A stretch of DNA of 64,000 nt from the NCBI GenBank assembly GCA_940337035.1, contig OW679195.1, positions 177,726,015 to 177,790,014 of the forward strand, in the 5' to 3' direction. This DNA is from Agriotes lineatus (lineage: Eukaryota > Arthropoda > Insecta > Coleoptera > Elateridae). Position numbers and translations under genes: made by a program. Positions 48,401 to 60,400 of this stretch are shown here, piece after piece (position 1 is the first letter of the stretch; each line of letters starts with the position of its first letter). The notes beneath the pieces are model-generated. The model was not told the DNA's origin. It saw nothing but the letters and a program-made list of their open reading frames with translations, and made no database searches.

Positions 48401-51400
48401 GCTAAACTACTATATTTCCTTATTTCTTCGTTGTTGCTTAATCTTACTTGGTAACTTGCTCTTACTAATCTGTGTTGTATTCCTAATTCCGCTTCTTTTA
48501 TCGTTTTAATTTTTTGTATTGTCTCTGTTAATTCTTGTGTAAATGTTATATAGTCTATCAGGCTTTTAGCGTTTCGTTCTTCTGCCACAAACGTGTATTT
48601 GTCATCTATTGGTTGTTCCCACATTGTGTTTCCTATTATTAGGTCGTTCCCTTTACAGAAGTCTATCATTTTTATTCCATTTCTATTTACTTCCCCATGT
48701 ATTCCCATACATCCCATTCCTCTGTAATAGTCCTTCCCTACTCTACTGTTCCAGTCTTCCATTATTATTGTCTTCTTATTTTCTTCTTTCATTTCATCTA
48801 CCTAGTAATTTTTGTAGATTTGTGTAGAACTCTATCATTTCTTCCTCTGCTATTCCTTCTACTGGCCCATAGATTTGTATGATGTTAATTGTTTCTTCCA
48901 TTTTTATACTAATTGCTATTATTCTCGAGTTGATTGCCTTAAAATCTGTTATTTTTTTGTTTATTTCCTCTGTGACTATTATTCCTACTCCCTCCTTTGC
49001 CCTTTGTTCTGGTTCCACCCCCGAGTAGTATATTATGTGTTTGTTTGATAAGTACGTACTTCCCTCGCCCTTTTTCTTAGTTTCACTTAGCCCTAAGATT
49101 TGTATGTTATTACTGTCCATTTCTTCCGTCATTTCTATCTCCTTCCCTGTTAGTGTGTTTATGTTCCAAATTCCTACCCCTATCTCTTCATTTCCTATTT
49201 CTTTTCCACTTAGATTTAAATTATTCATTCCAGGGGCAGCTGGTTTTTTTTTTAAACTTTAATGCTCTGTATCTCAGAAACAAAGCATTTCCAGACCCAT
49301 GTTTACTAGGACTTTTTTGTTTGTATTGATGAGATCTATAAGTGGGTAAAATATTTGACCCTTTTTTTCAACGCTCTGTATATGAAGTTTCAACGCCAAT
49401 TTTCGTTTTTGAGATATTCTGTTCACAGACAGACAGACACACAGACAGACCAATGAACAAAACACGTTTTTTGGGTTTAGCAGACTTTAAAACGTGAAGA
49501 TCTGTTGAAAACTGAAATTCAAATTTTTGGGGTAAATCCAATACCATCTTTATTGTAAAAGGAAGTAAAAGAGATGTTACCGTATGCTTTAATGTAGTTC
49601 GTATAATTAATTTCTATACCTAAACCAAATAATTTGATATATTCCTATTAAGTAAAGTAAGATTGAACGTTTCTCTTATATTTAAGTTTATTTGTTGTTA
49701 ATTCGATATATAAATTTAGAAATTCAACTAGCTTTACTTTTACAGAAACAATCTTGCTGACTAATATAATTAAATTGGGCATGTTAACTTAAACATATGG
49801 GACAGGGCTTCCAGAGTTGTGCAAAATTTTCTAAAAATTCAATATAAAATGAATAAGTTACATGGGTGTGCAGACAAGAAATATAGGTGCAACATGTGTC
49901 AATTAAATAACATTTTTCCAAGAATATTTGGAGTTCCTAAATAATTCTAAACAGCTTCTTATAAAAGCTTTAGATTAAAAACAAGGCATACTGTTTTCTA
50001 GCATTTTTGAGTAAATTTTCGATCGCAGTAAGATAATCACTTATAGTAATAAAAAGATTAGAACGACTTACCTTCAGTAAACTCTTCAACAGAATACTTT
50101 GCAGCAAGTTGTCAGCAGGGGTAGTATTATCAACAAGAGGGAATGGAATTTTACTCATAATAAACATCATGATTTCTATCTTCTGATAATCTGGAAGGTG
50201 GTTGGCAAATTCTCCGAGTGCGTTGATTAAAGCTTCTTGATACTGTTTTTCATCAGTTTGGCTTAATCCGTGCCTTACTGAGTCACGCAAGTGACTCAAG
50301 AGGGAGTTAATTATTTCTAATACAGAAGGTCCTAAAATTGGCTTATTAATAAATTTTAAAAATTTACGGATTTTAACAACTTACCGACACTTTCGCCTGC
50401 TGCAATAGCAATAATTTTGGATAAAACGTCTGCTATGCTAGTACGAATCGTTGGACTAGATTTGGAATTTTCATCTAAATGAGCCATAAGTGTTTCGACA
50501 ACTGTGTACGAGTACTGAGCCTGAAAAACACAAATAAATGTGATTAAAGGGTTTTAATAATGATACAAATTCGAATGTGCTATCAGAACAATTAATTAGT
50601 GACTACATTAGAGCGATTATAAATATACAAAGCTGAATTTGAATACTTACTTGTATAGAAAATATTATTATTCTAAAAACGTGAATAGCAAATTGATTTG
50701 GAACCCACAGTTTGTGAAGGTCAAAATGTCTACAACAAAAAGGATAATTTAGCTCATTACAAACCTGCAAAGTTTCGACTGGAAAACATACTACCAGTGA
50801 GAAAATTTAAGCAGAAATGGGTTGGAAGTAATAAGATTTTGCCGTTAATCAGGATGAATCTTTAATTTAGCTGAATGGCTGTCATCAGACCTCATTACGG
50901 CGTATTAACTTTAAATAAATGTCTCATCAGAAGGTCACAGTGACAGCACAACTTACATGCAAATTAAATTTATGGCCATAATCAAATATGAATTAAACGT
51001 GAAAGTATTTTTTTATTTGTGAACAACGTAGATGAGTTTCAACAAAAACTTGAAAATAAAGTACAATGTTTTAATGGTTTCTAAATATTTGAAAAACTTT
51101 AAAATAACTCATTTCATAATTTGTTGCTCATGAACAATCTTACTAATTAATACAATGCATCTATAATAGAAGCCCCTTGCATGGCTATTCATAAATGGTA
51201 ACAGATATTCAGTTATAATAGCACAAGAGCATAAAAAATAATCGATTATTTTACTTCCTGACTAACAAGACGTATTCTGTGAAAAATCAAGACAGCGCAT
51301 TGGAGTGATTTTTAAAGGAATAAATTCAGTTGAAGGGAAGTAATTGATTATTTTTAATGATCGATTGATATTCGTTGTGATTATTTAATGAATGAAAAAT

Positions 51401-54400
51401 TAATTAAACAAGAAAAAAATGTATTATTTTGTAGTAATATTCAACGTATTAAAAACCTAACAATGTTACTATAACGATGTTCAAAATCATGGCTCTAGAT
51501 TGAGTATTTTTAATTGTGGGACATAGCAAAAAACCAAAATGATTATATCACGTTGTCAAGAGTATAATCTCTGATCTATACATCGTAACTACGATAAATA
51601 GGAAAGTTCTATAGGCTTACTCTGTAATGAATTATATAATCAATGAAACAAATTAATGCAAGTGGCAAATATAAAAACATTGATTTAGAGTTGTTGATTG
51701 ATGTTTCATTAATTACCTTTGATCTGTCACTGTATGTGAGCCTCAGTTTAAAGTGAAATTAGTTATTTGCTTTTGTTTTTTCTCTGGTATTTATTTATTC
51801 ATTGACTATATCCCCATGAAAATTTCTAGCAATCAAATATTTGTATTTTTAAAATTTTGTTCAATGACAATCAAATACTAGGAGATATTTGCACATCGAC
51901 AAATATCCAGGTATAGTACAGGCGCCAAAGAATTTTTACATGCAATTCTTGGTACCTGCATTTTGTGTTAATGGGTGAGTGGGGGGCTATGCTCTGAGTC
52001 TAATTTTAAGTTTTCGGATCGATCGGAGAAATTGTTTTTCCGCAATATCGGAAGAAGTGTTGAAAACGGTTTTTCAGCAATTTCTCGTTTCCTGTTGCTC
52101 TGGCACTGGAATTGCATCAGTACAAGTTTGTAGTTTATGGAATTCCCCACAACTTTTGGAAATGCCTTTTTCTCGTGCGCTCAACAATTTAAAAGTTGTT
52201 ACCATATAAATCCAAGAAATTAAGGGTTGAAATGGGTTTTACGTAAATATATCGCTTTCAGTTAATCGTACGATAAAAAATACTCTTATATTTTTTGTAG
52301 AACAACTAATTTGCATAAAATTTGTGTATGAGTATTTTTCCATTTGGACAATTATTTACCGTTCTACAGCGCCGCAAATGTCGCAAGTCACGTAAACCGT
52401 ACATTTAGTGTGCACTTTCGAACGGCCCTGTTCCTTCGAGTGTGTCGCACCAACTGTTTTCCACACCACCTTTGAGGTACAGCTTGTGGCGCGTTTTCTT
52501 TTACGTGGTCTCCCCTATAGGCCTAATCCACGAAGTGTATTTCTACACTTCCCTTGGTCTTTTTAATGGGCCGTTTCTGCATCGTCAATTCCAATCATTG
52601 CAGAATTGTTGATTTTGTCGCCCTTGTTAAGTTGTGTTTCCGTTGAAACAAACTCGGGAAGAGAAAATATGTCATCGTCATAGCTGGTCTGGTATTCGTC
52701 TTCAACTGTAGCAAGCATTCTGGAGATTTCTTGCACGTTCTCACAGAATTCCCCGGCGCATATGGAGCAAATGGCGGTGCACTTTAATCCCGCTTTGCGG
52801 CAGCCACAAGCCTTTCCACATTTGGTCTTACACCCGCATGAAATTAATTTAATTATTGCAGTAGGCGCGGGAGGCTCAGTGCTGGCACCGGTGTAAACGT
52901 ACGGCTACGTTTCTTCCAGCCCCATCTTTCCGCGGGTAGAGTGTCATTTCCAAGCCAGGATTGAACTTGATGGTATGTCCGGAATGCGTGCATCCTGGCC
53001 GTGTCTTTTGTAGGTGGCAGGGATGCCAGAGTAAACGTTGACTTCGCAAGGGATTTCGCGAAGTGTTTGTATCGCAGCAAGTTGATTGACTTGTCTTTAT
53101 GGATGTCTCCACCATACAACGCAATAAAGAATTGCTCTCCCGCTAATGCGATGATATCCGCGTCTACATCTTTCTGTACAAAGTGATTCACTGCAGATTC
53201 CAGGCTAGGTGTCTTTTTTAGGGTTTTAAGAAATTTCACCTTTCCCTTACCGTAAGCAGCCGATGTTGTGTCACAACCAGAAAATGCATGCAAAAACAAG
53301 ATATGCTTTGATACAGCATCGCCGTGTTTCACGCATGATTTATCCTTCGTATTCAGTTTTCCGGGCTTGCAAAGAAAAACACACTACAGTCTAGATTCAA
53401 AAAATTAATCAAATAACAGAATAACCGAGTTGACTGTTCTTCACATGGTGAGTCGTGAATCGTTCATTTTGAATATAAATTTTTATTTTGTTTAAGTTTA
53501 GTGACACTCTACCCACGGGAATATGGGGCTGAGAGAAAAGTGACCGTACGTTTACACAGGTGTCTAGCACTGAGCCTCCCGCGCCTCTTGCAATAATAAA
53601 ATTAATTTTATGCGGGTGCAAGACCAAATGTGGAAAGGCCTATGGCTGTCGCAAAGCGGGTTTAAAGTGCACCGTTATTTGCTTCCCGCCGGACAATCCT
53701 GTGAGAACGTGCAGGAATTCTCCAGAATGCTTACTACAGATGTTGACGAATATCACATCAATTACGACGACGACATATTTTCTCTTTCCGAGTTCTTTTC
53801 AAAGGAAACACAACTTGACAAGGGCGATAAAATCAACGATTCTGCAATGAGTGGGATCAACGATGCAGAACCCGGTTCATCAAAAAGACCATGGGAAGTG
53901 TGAGACTGTTAGAAATACACTTCGTGGAGTAGGCATATCGGGGAAACCACATAAAAAGACGCGCTACAAACTGTACCTCAAAGGAACAGGGCCGTTCGAA
54001 AGTGCACATTAAATGTACGGTTTAAGTGACTTGCGACATTTGCGGCGCTGTAGAACGGTAAATAATTGTCCAAATGGAAAAATACTCATACACAAATTTT
54101 ATGCAAATTAGTTGTTCTACAAAAAACATAAGAGTATTTTATATCGTAGGATTAACTGAAAGCGATATATTTACGTAAAACCAATTTCAACCCTTAATTT
54201 CTTGGCTTTATGGGGTAACAACTTTTGAATTGTTGAGCGCACGAGAAAAAGGTATTTCCAAAAGTTGTGAGGAATTTCATAAACTACAAACTTGTATTGA
54301 TGCAATTTCAGCATCAGAGCAACAGGAAACGAGAAATTGCTAAAAAGCCGTTTTCAACACTTCTTCCGATATTGCGGAAAAACAATTTCTCCGATCGATC

Positions 54401-57400
54401 CGAAAACTTAAAGTTAGACTCAGAGCACAGCCCCCCACCCACCCATTAATCCAAAATGCAGGTACCAAGAATTGCACGTAAAGCCCTATTAACGATTTCC
54501 CTGGCGCCTGTACTAGTATTTTCACATGTCAAACTGAGAACTAAATTTAAAAATTGATAGATATAAGAATTTTTAGCAATCTTTTAAATTGAAAACAGGT
54601 AATAAAGTGAATGTAGAAGATTTTTCCTGGGAAATAGTCTGTAATATATTCCTCTTGCATAATAAATATGGGAATATTTATCATGCACTTAGGATGTAAG
54701 TAATGAATGCTTTTCCACTCTAACTATGAAGAAATCATTTTAAAAGTTGGGAGTTTATCCAAATGTATTGGCTGTTGACTTTGTAGATAATAGTTTCTAC
54801 AGGTAAGTATAGGAACACGCTACTAGACCTAATAAATGTTATTTTCCACTATCTATTATTTGTTATTTATATCTATCATATGATGTATACATAGCAGTCC
54901 ATAACGCCCTAGGGCATAAAGATCGCGCAACTGCATTGTGGAATATTCATGGTCCAACTTTAGTAGATTTCTTAGTTGATAGAAAGTGCAAAGTATTATA
55001 GTCAACTTCTTTTAAGAACCAGGAAGGCTATGAAAACCTGAATGGTCTAACTATTGATGTATTGATATTTTTTTTCATGATAATGCCCATCCATATATCC
55101 CGCTTAACCCAAGAAGCATTGGATCAACTAGAACGAGAAGTGCTAGTCACCCAATTTACAGTTTTGGATTATATCCCTGCACGTATGGATCCCTAAAAGA
55201 GTATATGAGAGACAAAAAATTTAAGTCAAATGCCAAGATGATGGAATCGGCGTCAATTTGGGTTCACCGGCGACCAAAACACTTTCTCTGCATCAGTATT
55301 CGTAAGTTGCCTAAAAGTTGAAATAAGTGTGTATTAAAGCAACAGCATTAGTTAAAAAAAAATGTTTTCATCAACTTTGTGTTGTTCTTATTATTGCTGT
55401 ATAAGAAAGTCCAAGTCAAATCTATATTCCCCTTGTATCGAGAGATCCAAAAAAAACTGTTCCTCAGCGGGCTGTGGAAATTCAACGTATGAATAATATG
55501 TTGGTGACAGTGTACGTCAATGTCAAATTCGAGGTTAGCAGGTTAGGATTTGCGTCATTTTGTGTCATAACTGACGAAAAACCTAACCTGATAACCTCGA
55601 ATTTGACATTGACGTACAGTGTCACCAACATATTATTCATATATTGAATTTCCACAGCCCGCTGAGGACCAGTTTTTTTTGGATCTCTCGATATAATGCT
55701 TGTTTGTTATTGTAATGTTCCAATATTAAGGTAACATTAAGAAGAAATGCAGGTGCTTAAAAAATGTTGTATGTAACTCATCCGGAAATGCCCTTTACAG
55801 GACTTGTAGGTTTCGGCATTAGCCTGATGGTCTTTCTGGACTTGTTACATAACCTACTATTACGTATTCAAAGTGGAAAATAAAACTTTGTATGCATCAC
55901 AAGCATTACTTGATGTTTACACATCTTGGGCATAAACATCATCATAATATACTTGGTACATAAATAACTATTAACTTGCGGTAGTTACATTATACATTAT
56001 ATTTTAGTTCGGCAGGCCATGTAGGCTCAAAGCTTTCTGTCTAATCCTTCATGTTGAGCTTTTCGAGGTCTTACACTATAATAGTTCACAATTTATTTTC
56101 TGATCTGCTTCTTCTATTTTTCAGATTATTACTTTTTCTATAACATTTTTTGTGAGATTTTCAGTATCATTGTTATTTTTGGTTTATTATACAGTTCCAA
56201 TAACTTTCTATTTGTTCTCCTTCCTATCGTTCTTCTCTTTTTCTTTCATATATTCTTCGTAACAGTTTCCTTTCCCATATTTCTAAATAAATTCTAATTT
56301 GAGTTTTCAACAGATCTTTAGGTTTTAGAGTCCCTTGAACAAAAAAAAATATTTTTGTTCATTGGTCTGTCTGTCAGTCAGTCTGTGTGTCTGTCTGTCT
56401 GTGTGTGTACAGAATATCTCAAAAACGAAACGAGGTATGACGTTGAAACTTCATATTTAAGTTCAAAATATCTAAGGTTTTACAGCTGGCGCTGCCTCCC
56501 TTTCCTCAACCAGGTTCTCCATCTCTCTCTGTCACCCCACTCTCTCTCTTCCAGGCCTCTGTTTTCCATCGCTTCATCCACCTCATCTCTCCACGATCTT
56601 CTAGGCCTCCCTCTCTTTCTCCTTCCTATTGAGCTCCACTCCGTGATCTTTCCATTCCATGCATTTCTTCTTGTTCTTTGGAAGTGACCATACCATACGA
56701 GCCTTTTTTCTTCTATGTAATGTATTGCATCTTTTTCGAAGTCCATCCTTCTTCTGATTTCTTCGTTGGCTATTCTGTACATTATCGTAACTCCGCAGCA
56801 TCTCTTCCAGTACTGTATTTCTGTTGCTTTTCTTTATTTTTTTTTTGTTTATTACCCAATTTTCAGCTCCATATGTCATTATACTTCTTTTTGTAGTTTT
56901 TGTAATGTGTCTGTCCCAAAGTAAAAAATTTAGCTGCCTAATACATGTTCTTGTTTGTCCTATTCTACATTTTATTTCCTCTTCCATTGTTGTGGTTTTT
57001 TGATATAACAAATTCTAAGATAATCTCTGAAACTTCTTTGTGGCACTTCAATAATCATCGTATTTTTATGGGTATTTTGCCACACTCCAAAATGAAAAAT
57101 ACTAAAACATGGAACATTTCGGAAGATAAATCTACTTCCTTTATCAATATTAACGAATTAACATAAAACTCACTTTTTTATTGGAGATCTAGCAGAACAC
57201 GACTAACCTCCCCAATAAATAGCGCAATTTATTGGGGAGGTTGATAACGCAAGTATATTTGTAGATTAAGTAAATATAAGGAATATATAAACAAAGTAAA
57301 GGTAGCTAAACAAGAGAAAGTCAAAGAACCGTCTGATTATAAACTCATTAAACGTTTTGATGTTATTGATGTGGCAGGATTAAAAAAACTGATAGTGCCT

Positions 57401-60400
57401 GTAAAAGAAAACGGCGAAATTATTTATTTTATTCATGACGAAGAACTTTTTGAAATTTTAAGTAATGTGCACACATCTATTGGTCATGGGGGGGGGGGGG
57501 GGGCGGACAGAATGATGAAAGAAGACTTTAATATTTTTTTATCAGTTTGTGAACCATGCTTGCAGAAACTTAAGCGTGAAAAAAAGGGAATTGTACATGC
57601 CTTATTCTTTAAAGACCTTAATTTCCGTTGTCAAGTCGATTTAATCGATTACCAGTCTCATCCAGATGACGAGTTCAAATTCATTATGGTGTACCAAGAC
57701 TACTTAACTAAATTTGTGGTATTAAAGGCATTAAAATCGAAAAAGGCGGAAGAGGTGGCTAATAATTTGATCGACATTTTCACGTTGTTGGGGGCACTCA
57801 CGGTACTGCAGTCAGATAACGGAAGGAAATTTGTAAATAACATAATAGAAAACTTAAAACTATTATGGCCAGATCTGACATTGGTTCATGGAAAACCAAG
57901 ACATAGCCAGAGCCAGGGCAGCGTTGAGCGTGCGAATCAAGATGTGAAAAAATAAGATAACCACATGGATGGAAGACCACAAAACCTCTGAATGGAGTAG
58001 GGGATCAAGGTTCATTCAATTAATGAAAAATAAAGCCTATCATTCGGGGATAAAAAGATCCCCATGCCAAGCCCGTTTTGGTCAGCCATTAAAGTTAGGA
58101 CTTGGAACATCCAGTATACCACAAGAGTTGTTAAAAGATGTGGAAGAAGAAGCGGAATTAGAAGAGATCATCACTTTCATAACATCTGTTGAAACATTAC
58201 ACTTACCTGAAGAAGATGAAGCCACAGGAGCACCTGAACCATTAATCGAGATGACATAATGCCAAGCAGTGGTTTAAATTCATATGAAAATTATACCAAT
58301 TTAAATAGTGATGAAAATCTACTAGAAGAAGCTATTAAATCACCTATTGTTGTTGTACAAGACATACAATTCCTTCTCTGTGTTGTGTGTCAGAATGACT
58401 GCATATTAGACAAAAATAAATGTCACAATTGTGAACAATATTTCCATTCAACCTGTGGCTTTTCAATAGATTTAGAAGTGTGTTTGTGCTATATGTGACA
58501 GAAAAGAAAAGATTAAAGAGCAGCGTACTTCGGCTTTTGATGCTTTAGAACAACAAGCTAAAAGAATGAAGAAAATCTCTGACAGTCATCATCCACAAGT
58601 TACAGTAGGAAATACAGTTCGTGTTCCTATCCCTAAGGTTGATAGGGGTCGAGGGGATGCAAGATCCATTCTGGCTACAGTCCTTGAGGTGACATCAGAC
58701 GGATTTTATAAACTGGGAACCAAAAACGGTATCTTGAAGCAGTTATATGTGAGGTATTCTTGTGGCTGCTGCTTGAAGAATTCTTTTACGGCATTTTGTA
58801 CTTCTTCGTCCGACTGAAAACGATTACCTTTTAACGCCTTTTTCAGTGGCCCAAAGATGTGAAAATCGCAAGGCGATAAATCGGGACTATAGGGTGGATG
58901 CTCTAATATCCTCCATTTCTTTCGTTGTAGATTTTCTTTCACTACTTTGGCAACATGAGGCCGAGCATTGTCGTGAAAATCGCTGTCAAATACAAATGAT
59001 AGGAACTAGTGTGACGTTTACAAACACAACTAACATTGCAAAACGTCAGTTGAGTGATTACAATTGTTTCCAAGGCTAACCTGACCAAAGATGGGTTTCA
59101 ATTGAACAAGCCTCGTAGTAACTGCTAGCTTCTGCGAGTAAATGTTAGCATTAATTAAACTTCCAGCTTCTACTGTAACATATACAAAAGCAAGCTGGTA
59201 ACTAAGCCATAACTGTATCTGTACGGTAATATTCCTTTACCATACATGGCAACCATTACCATCCTACAACAACTGTATCTGTATGGTAATATTCTTTTAC
59301 CATACATGGTAACCATTACCATACTGAAACTGATAAACTATTGAATAAACCACGGATGTGATGAATCATAACAGTCTTAGATGTCTTAAGCCGGCTTCCC
59401 ACGATGTGTGGCTCGGCAAGCAGCGCGTGGCTCGGCAGGCCATGCTGAGCCAAGCTTGTGCGGACCTGGACCATTCCAACACGCCGAATCGTGAGCACGT
59501 TTAATAGCATAGAGGCTCGGACAAGTTAACTCGAGGCTGCCATATCTGTACACAGTTGAAAATGGACACAAGTTCGTACTCGTAATGCTATCACGAGTCG
59601 AGCCAAGACGAGCAAAAAAGTCGAGGCGAGTTTCCTTTCACATGTGCATAATTTACCACCAGTCGACAGGAAGCCCGAGCCACGCCAACACCCCCTTCCG
59701 ACGGCGCGAGGCTCACTAAAAGTAGGTAAATGCCCACCGAGCCTTGCGCCGTGAAAACGCGGCTTTAAAATCCTCACGCTACGAGCTCGAATTTCAAAAC
59801 AACATCTACGGCAGTTATGATAATCATAACATTCCTAGATATGTAAATAGCTATAAACAAATCTATGATAGTAATCGAACTGTCACATAAAATAACCTAA
59901 CTTCATAGCACATATTTTTCATGCCTTCGTGGATTGCCTTCTTTAAAAACAAAATTATTGATATAGGTTTCATTGAAAATAGTATTTTGGGTTGCATAAT
60001 TTGTCCGCGACATTAAAAAATAGAGTTTAGAAATATTTATATAAATGAAAATTCAGAATCATCATTTTTCTGAGGTTAAATAATTTTTTTCTATTCCTGT
60101 ACTAAAATGACATATAACATACAGCTCCCGCATCGTAACCTTAGAAAAAGTTTCACTTCGCGCATCAATACGATACAGTGTAGAAGTATGCGTACACTCC
60201 GAGTTAAAAGTACGTATCTTCGAAAGCGCTTATTTTTAATATACTTTATAAATAATTTAATCTACAATAGTTCTTGTAAATAAAACAATTGGACCAACAT
60301 TATGGGCAAGAAACAAGCCTATATAAAAATAGTAGAGTTTAAAGACGCAAGGGTCAAGTGTAAACTTATTTGGCGTCAGGTTTTAAGCGTGAATGTACAG

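Larger units (their letters stand above)
45969..49228 (-). mobile_element. Non-LTR retrotransposon LINE 3, 5'-truncated
   Basis: ORF2 only, ending in a (GAA)n tail (plus strand TTCTTCTTCTTCTTCTTCG at about 45970). No ORF1 lies upstream of 49228, where TE-derived sequence resumes. It is related in layout to LINE 2. It is interrupted by a palindromic MITE at 47120-47375. Confidence 0.85.
45028..49378. mobile_element. TIR element (TA target) that contains LINE 3
   Basis: The left TIR CAGGGTGTTGAAAAAA..AATATTTTACCCACTTATAG..ATCTCATGAATACAAA..GAGATACACCCTG is inverted at 49255-49378 (CAGAGCGTTGAAAAAAAGG, ATCTCATCAATACAAA, AAACATGGGTCTGGAAA). TA occurs at 45026-45027 and 49379-49380, and the HINE sequence resumes exactly across it. 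The interior not occupied by LINE 3 (45150-45960, 49229-49260) has no recognisable transposase. TIRs are about 120 bp. Confidence 0.8.
43595..49568 (+). mobile_element. HINE/DINE-1-like repeat, copy 4, split by several insertions
   Basis: The element can be followed in order through four blocks: 43595-43740 (TCTGGTGTGATACACGCACA..), about 43990-44053 (TTTTCTCTAAAATTTTAAAC), 44757-45025 (GTGTTCTACTTAAAAG..TTCCGGTTATGCGATTTTC) and 49381-49568 (GAAGTTTCAACGCC, CAGACAGACAGACACACAGA, ..GTAAAAGGAAGTAAAA). The blocks match uninterrupted copies 2 and 3 and are separated by three insertions, two with visible TA duplications. Confidence 0.78.
51914..54515. mobile_element. Inverted pair of XPG-like nuclease elements
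   Basis: TAGTACAGGCGCCA at 51914 is inverted at 54502-54515. The similarity continues inward for about 1 kb on each side (TGCAATTCTTGGTACCTGCA, TTCTCCGATCGATCCGAAAA, TTTAATGTGCACTTTCGAA-like stretches, then coding sequence) to about 52960 and 53499. The two arms carry the 3' part of the same gene on opposite strands. They have diverged by many substitutions and indels, so the structure is old and not an assembly fold-over. It lies in EFR3 intron 4. Confidence 0.8.
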
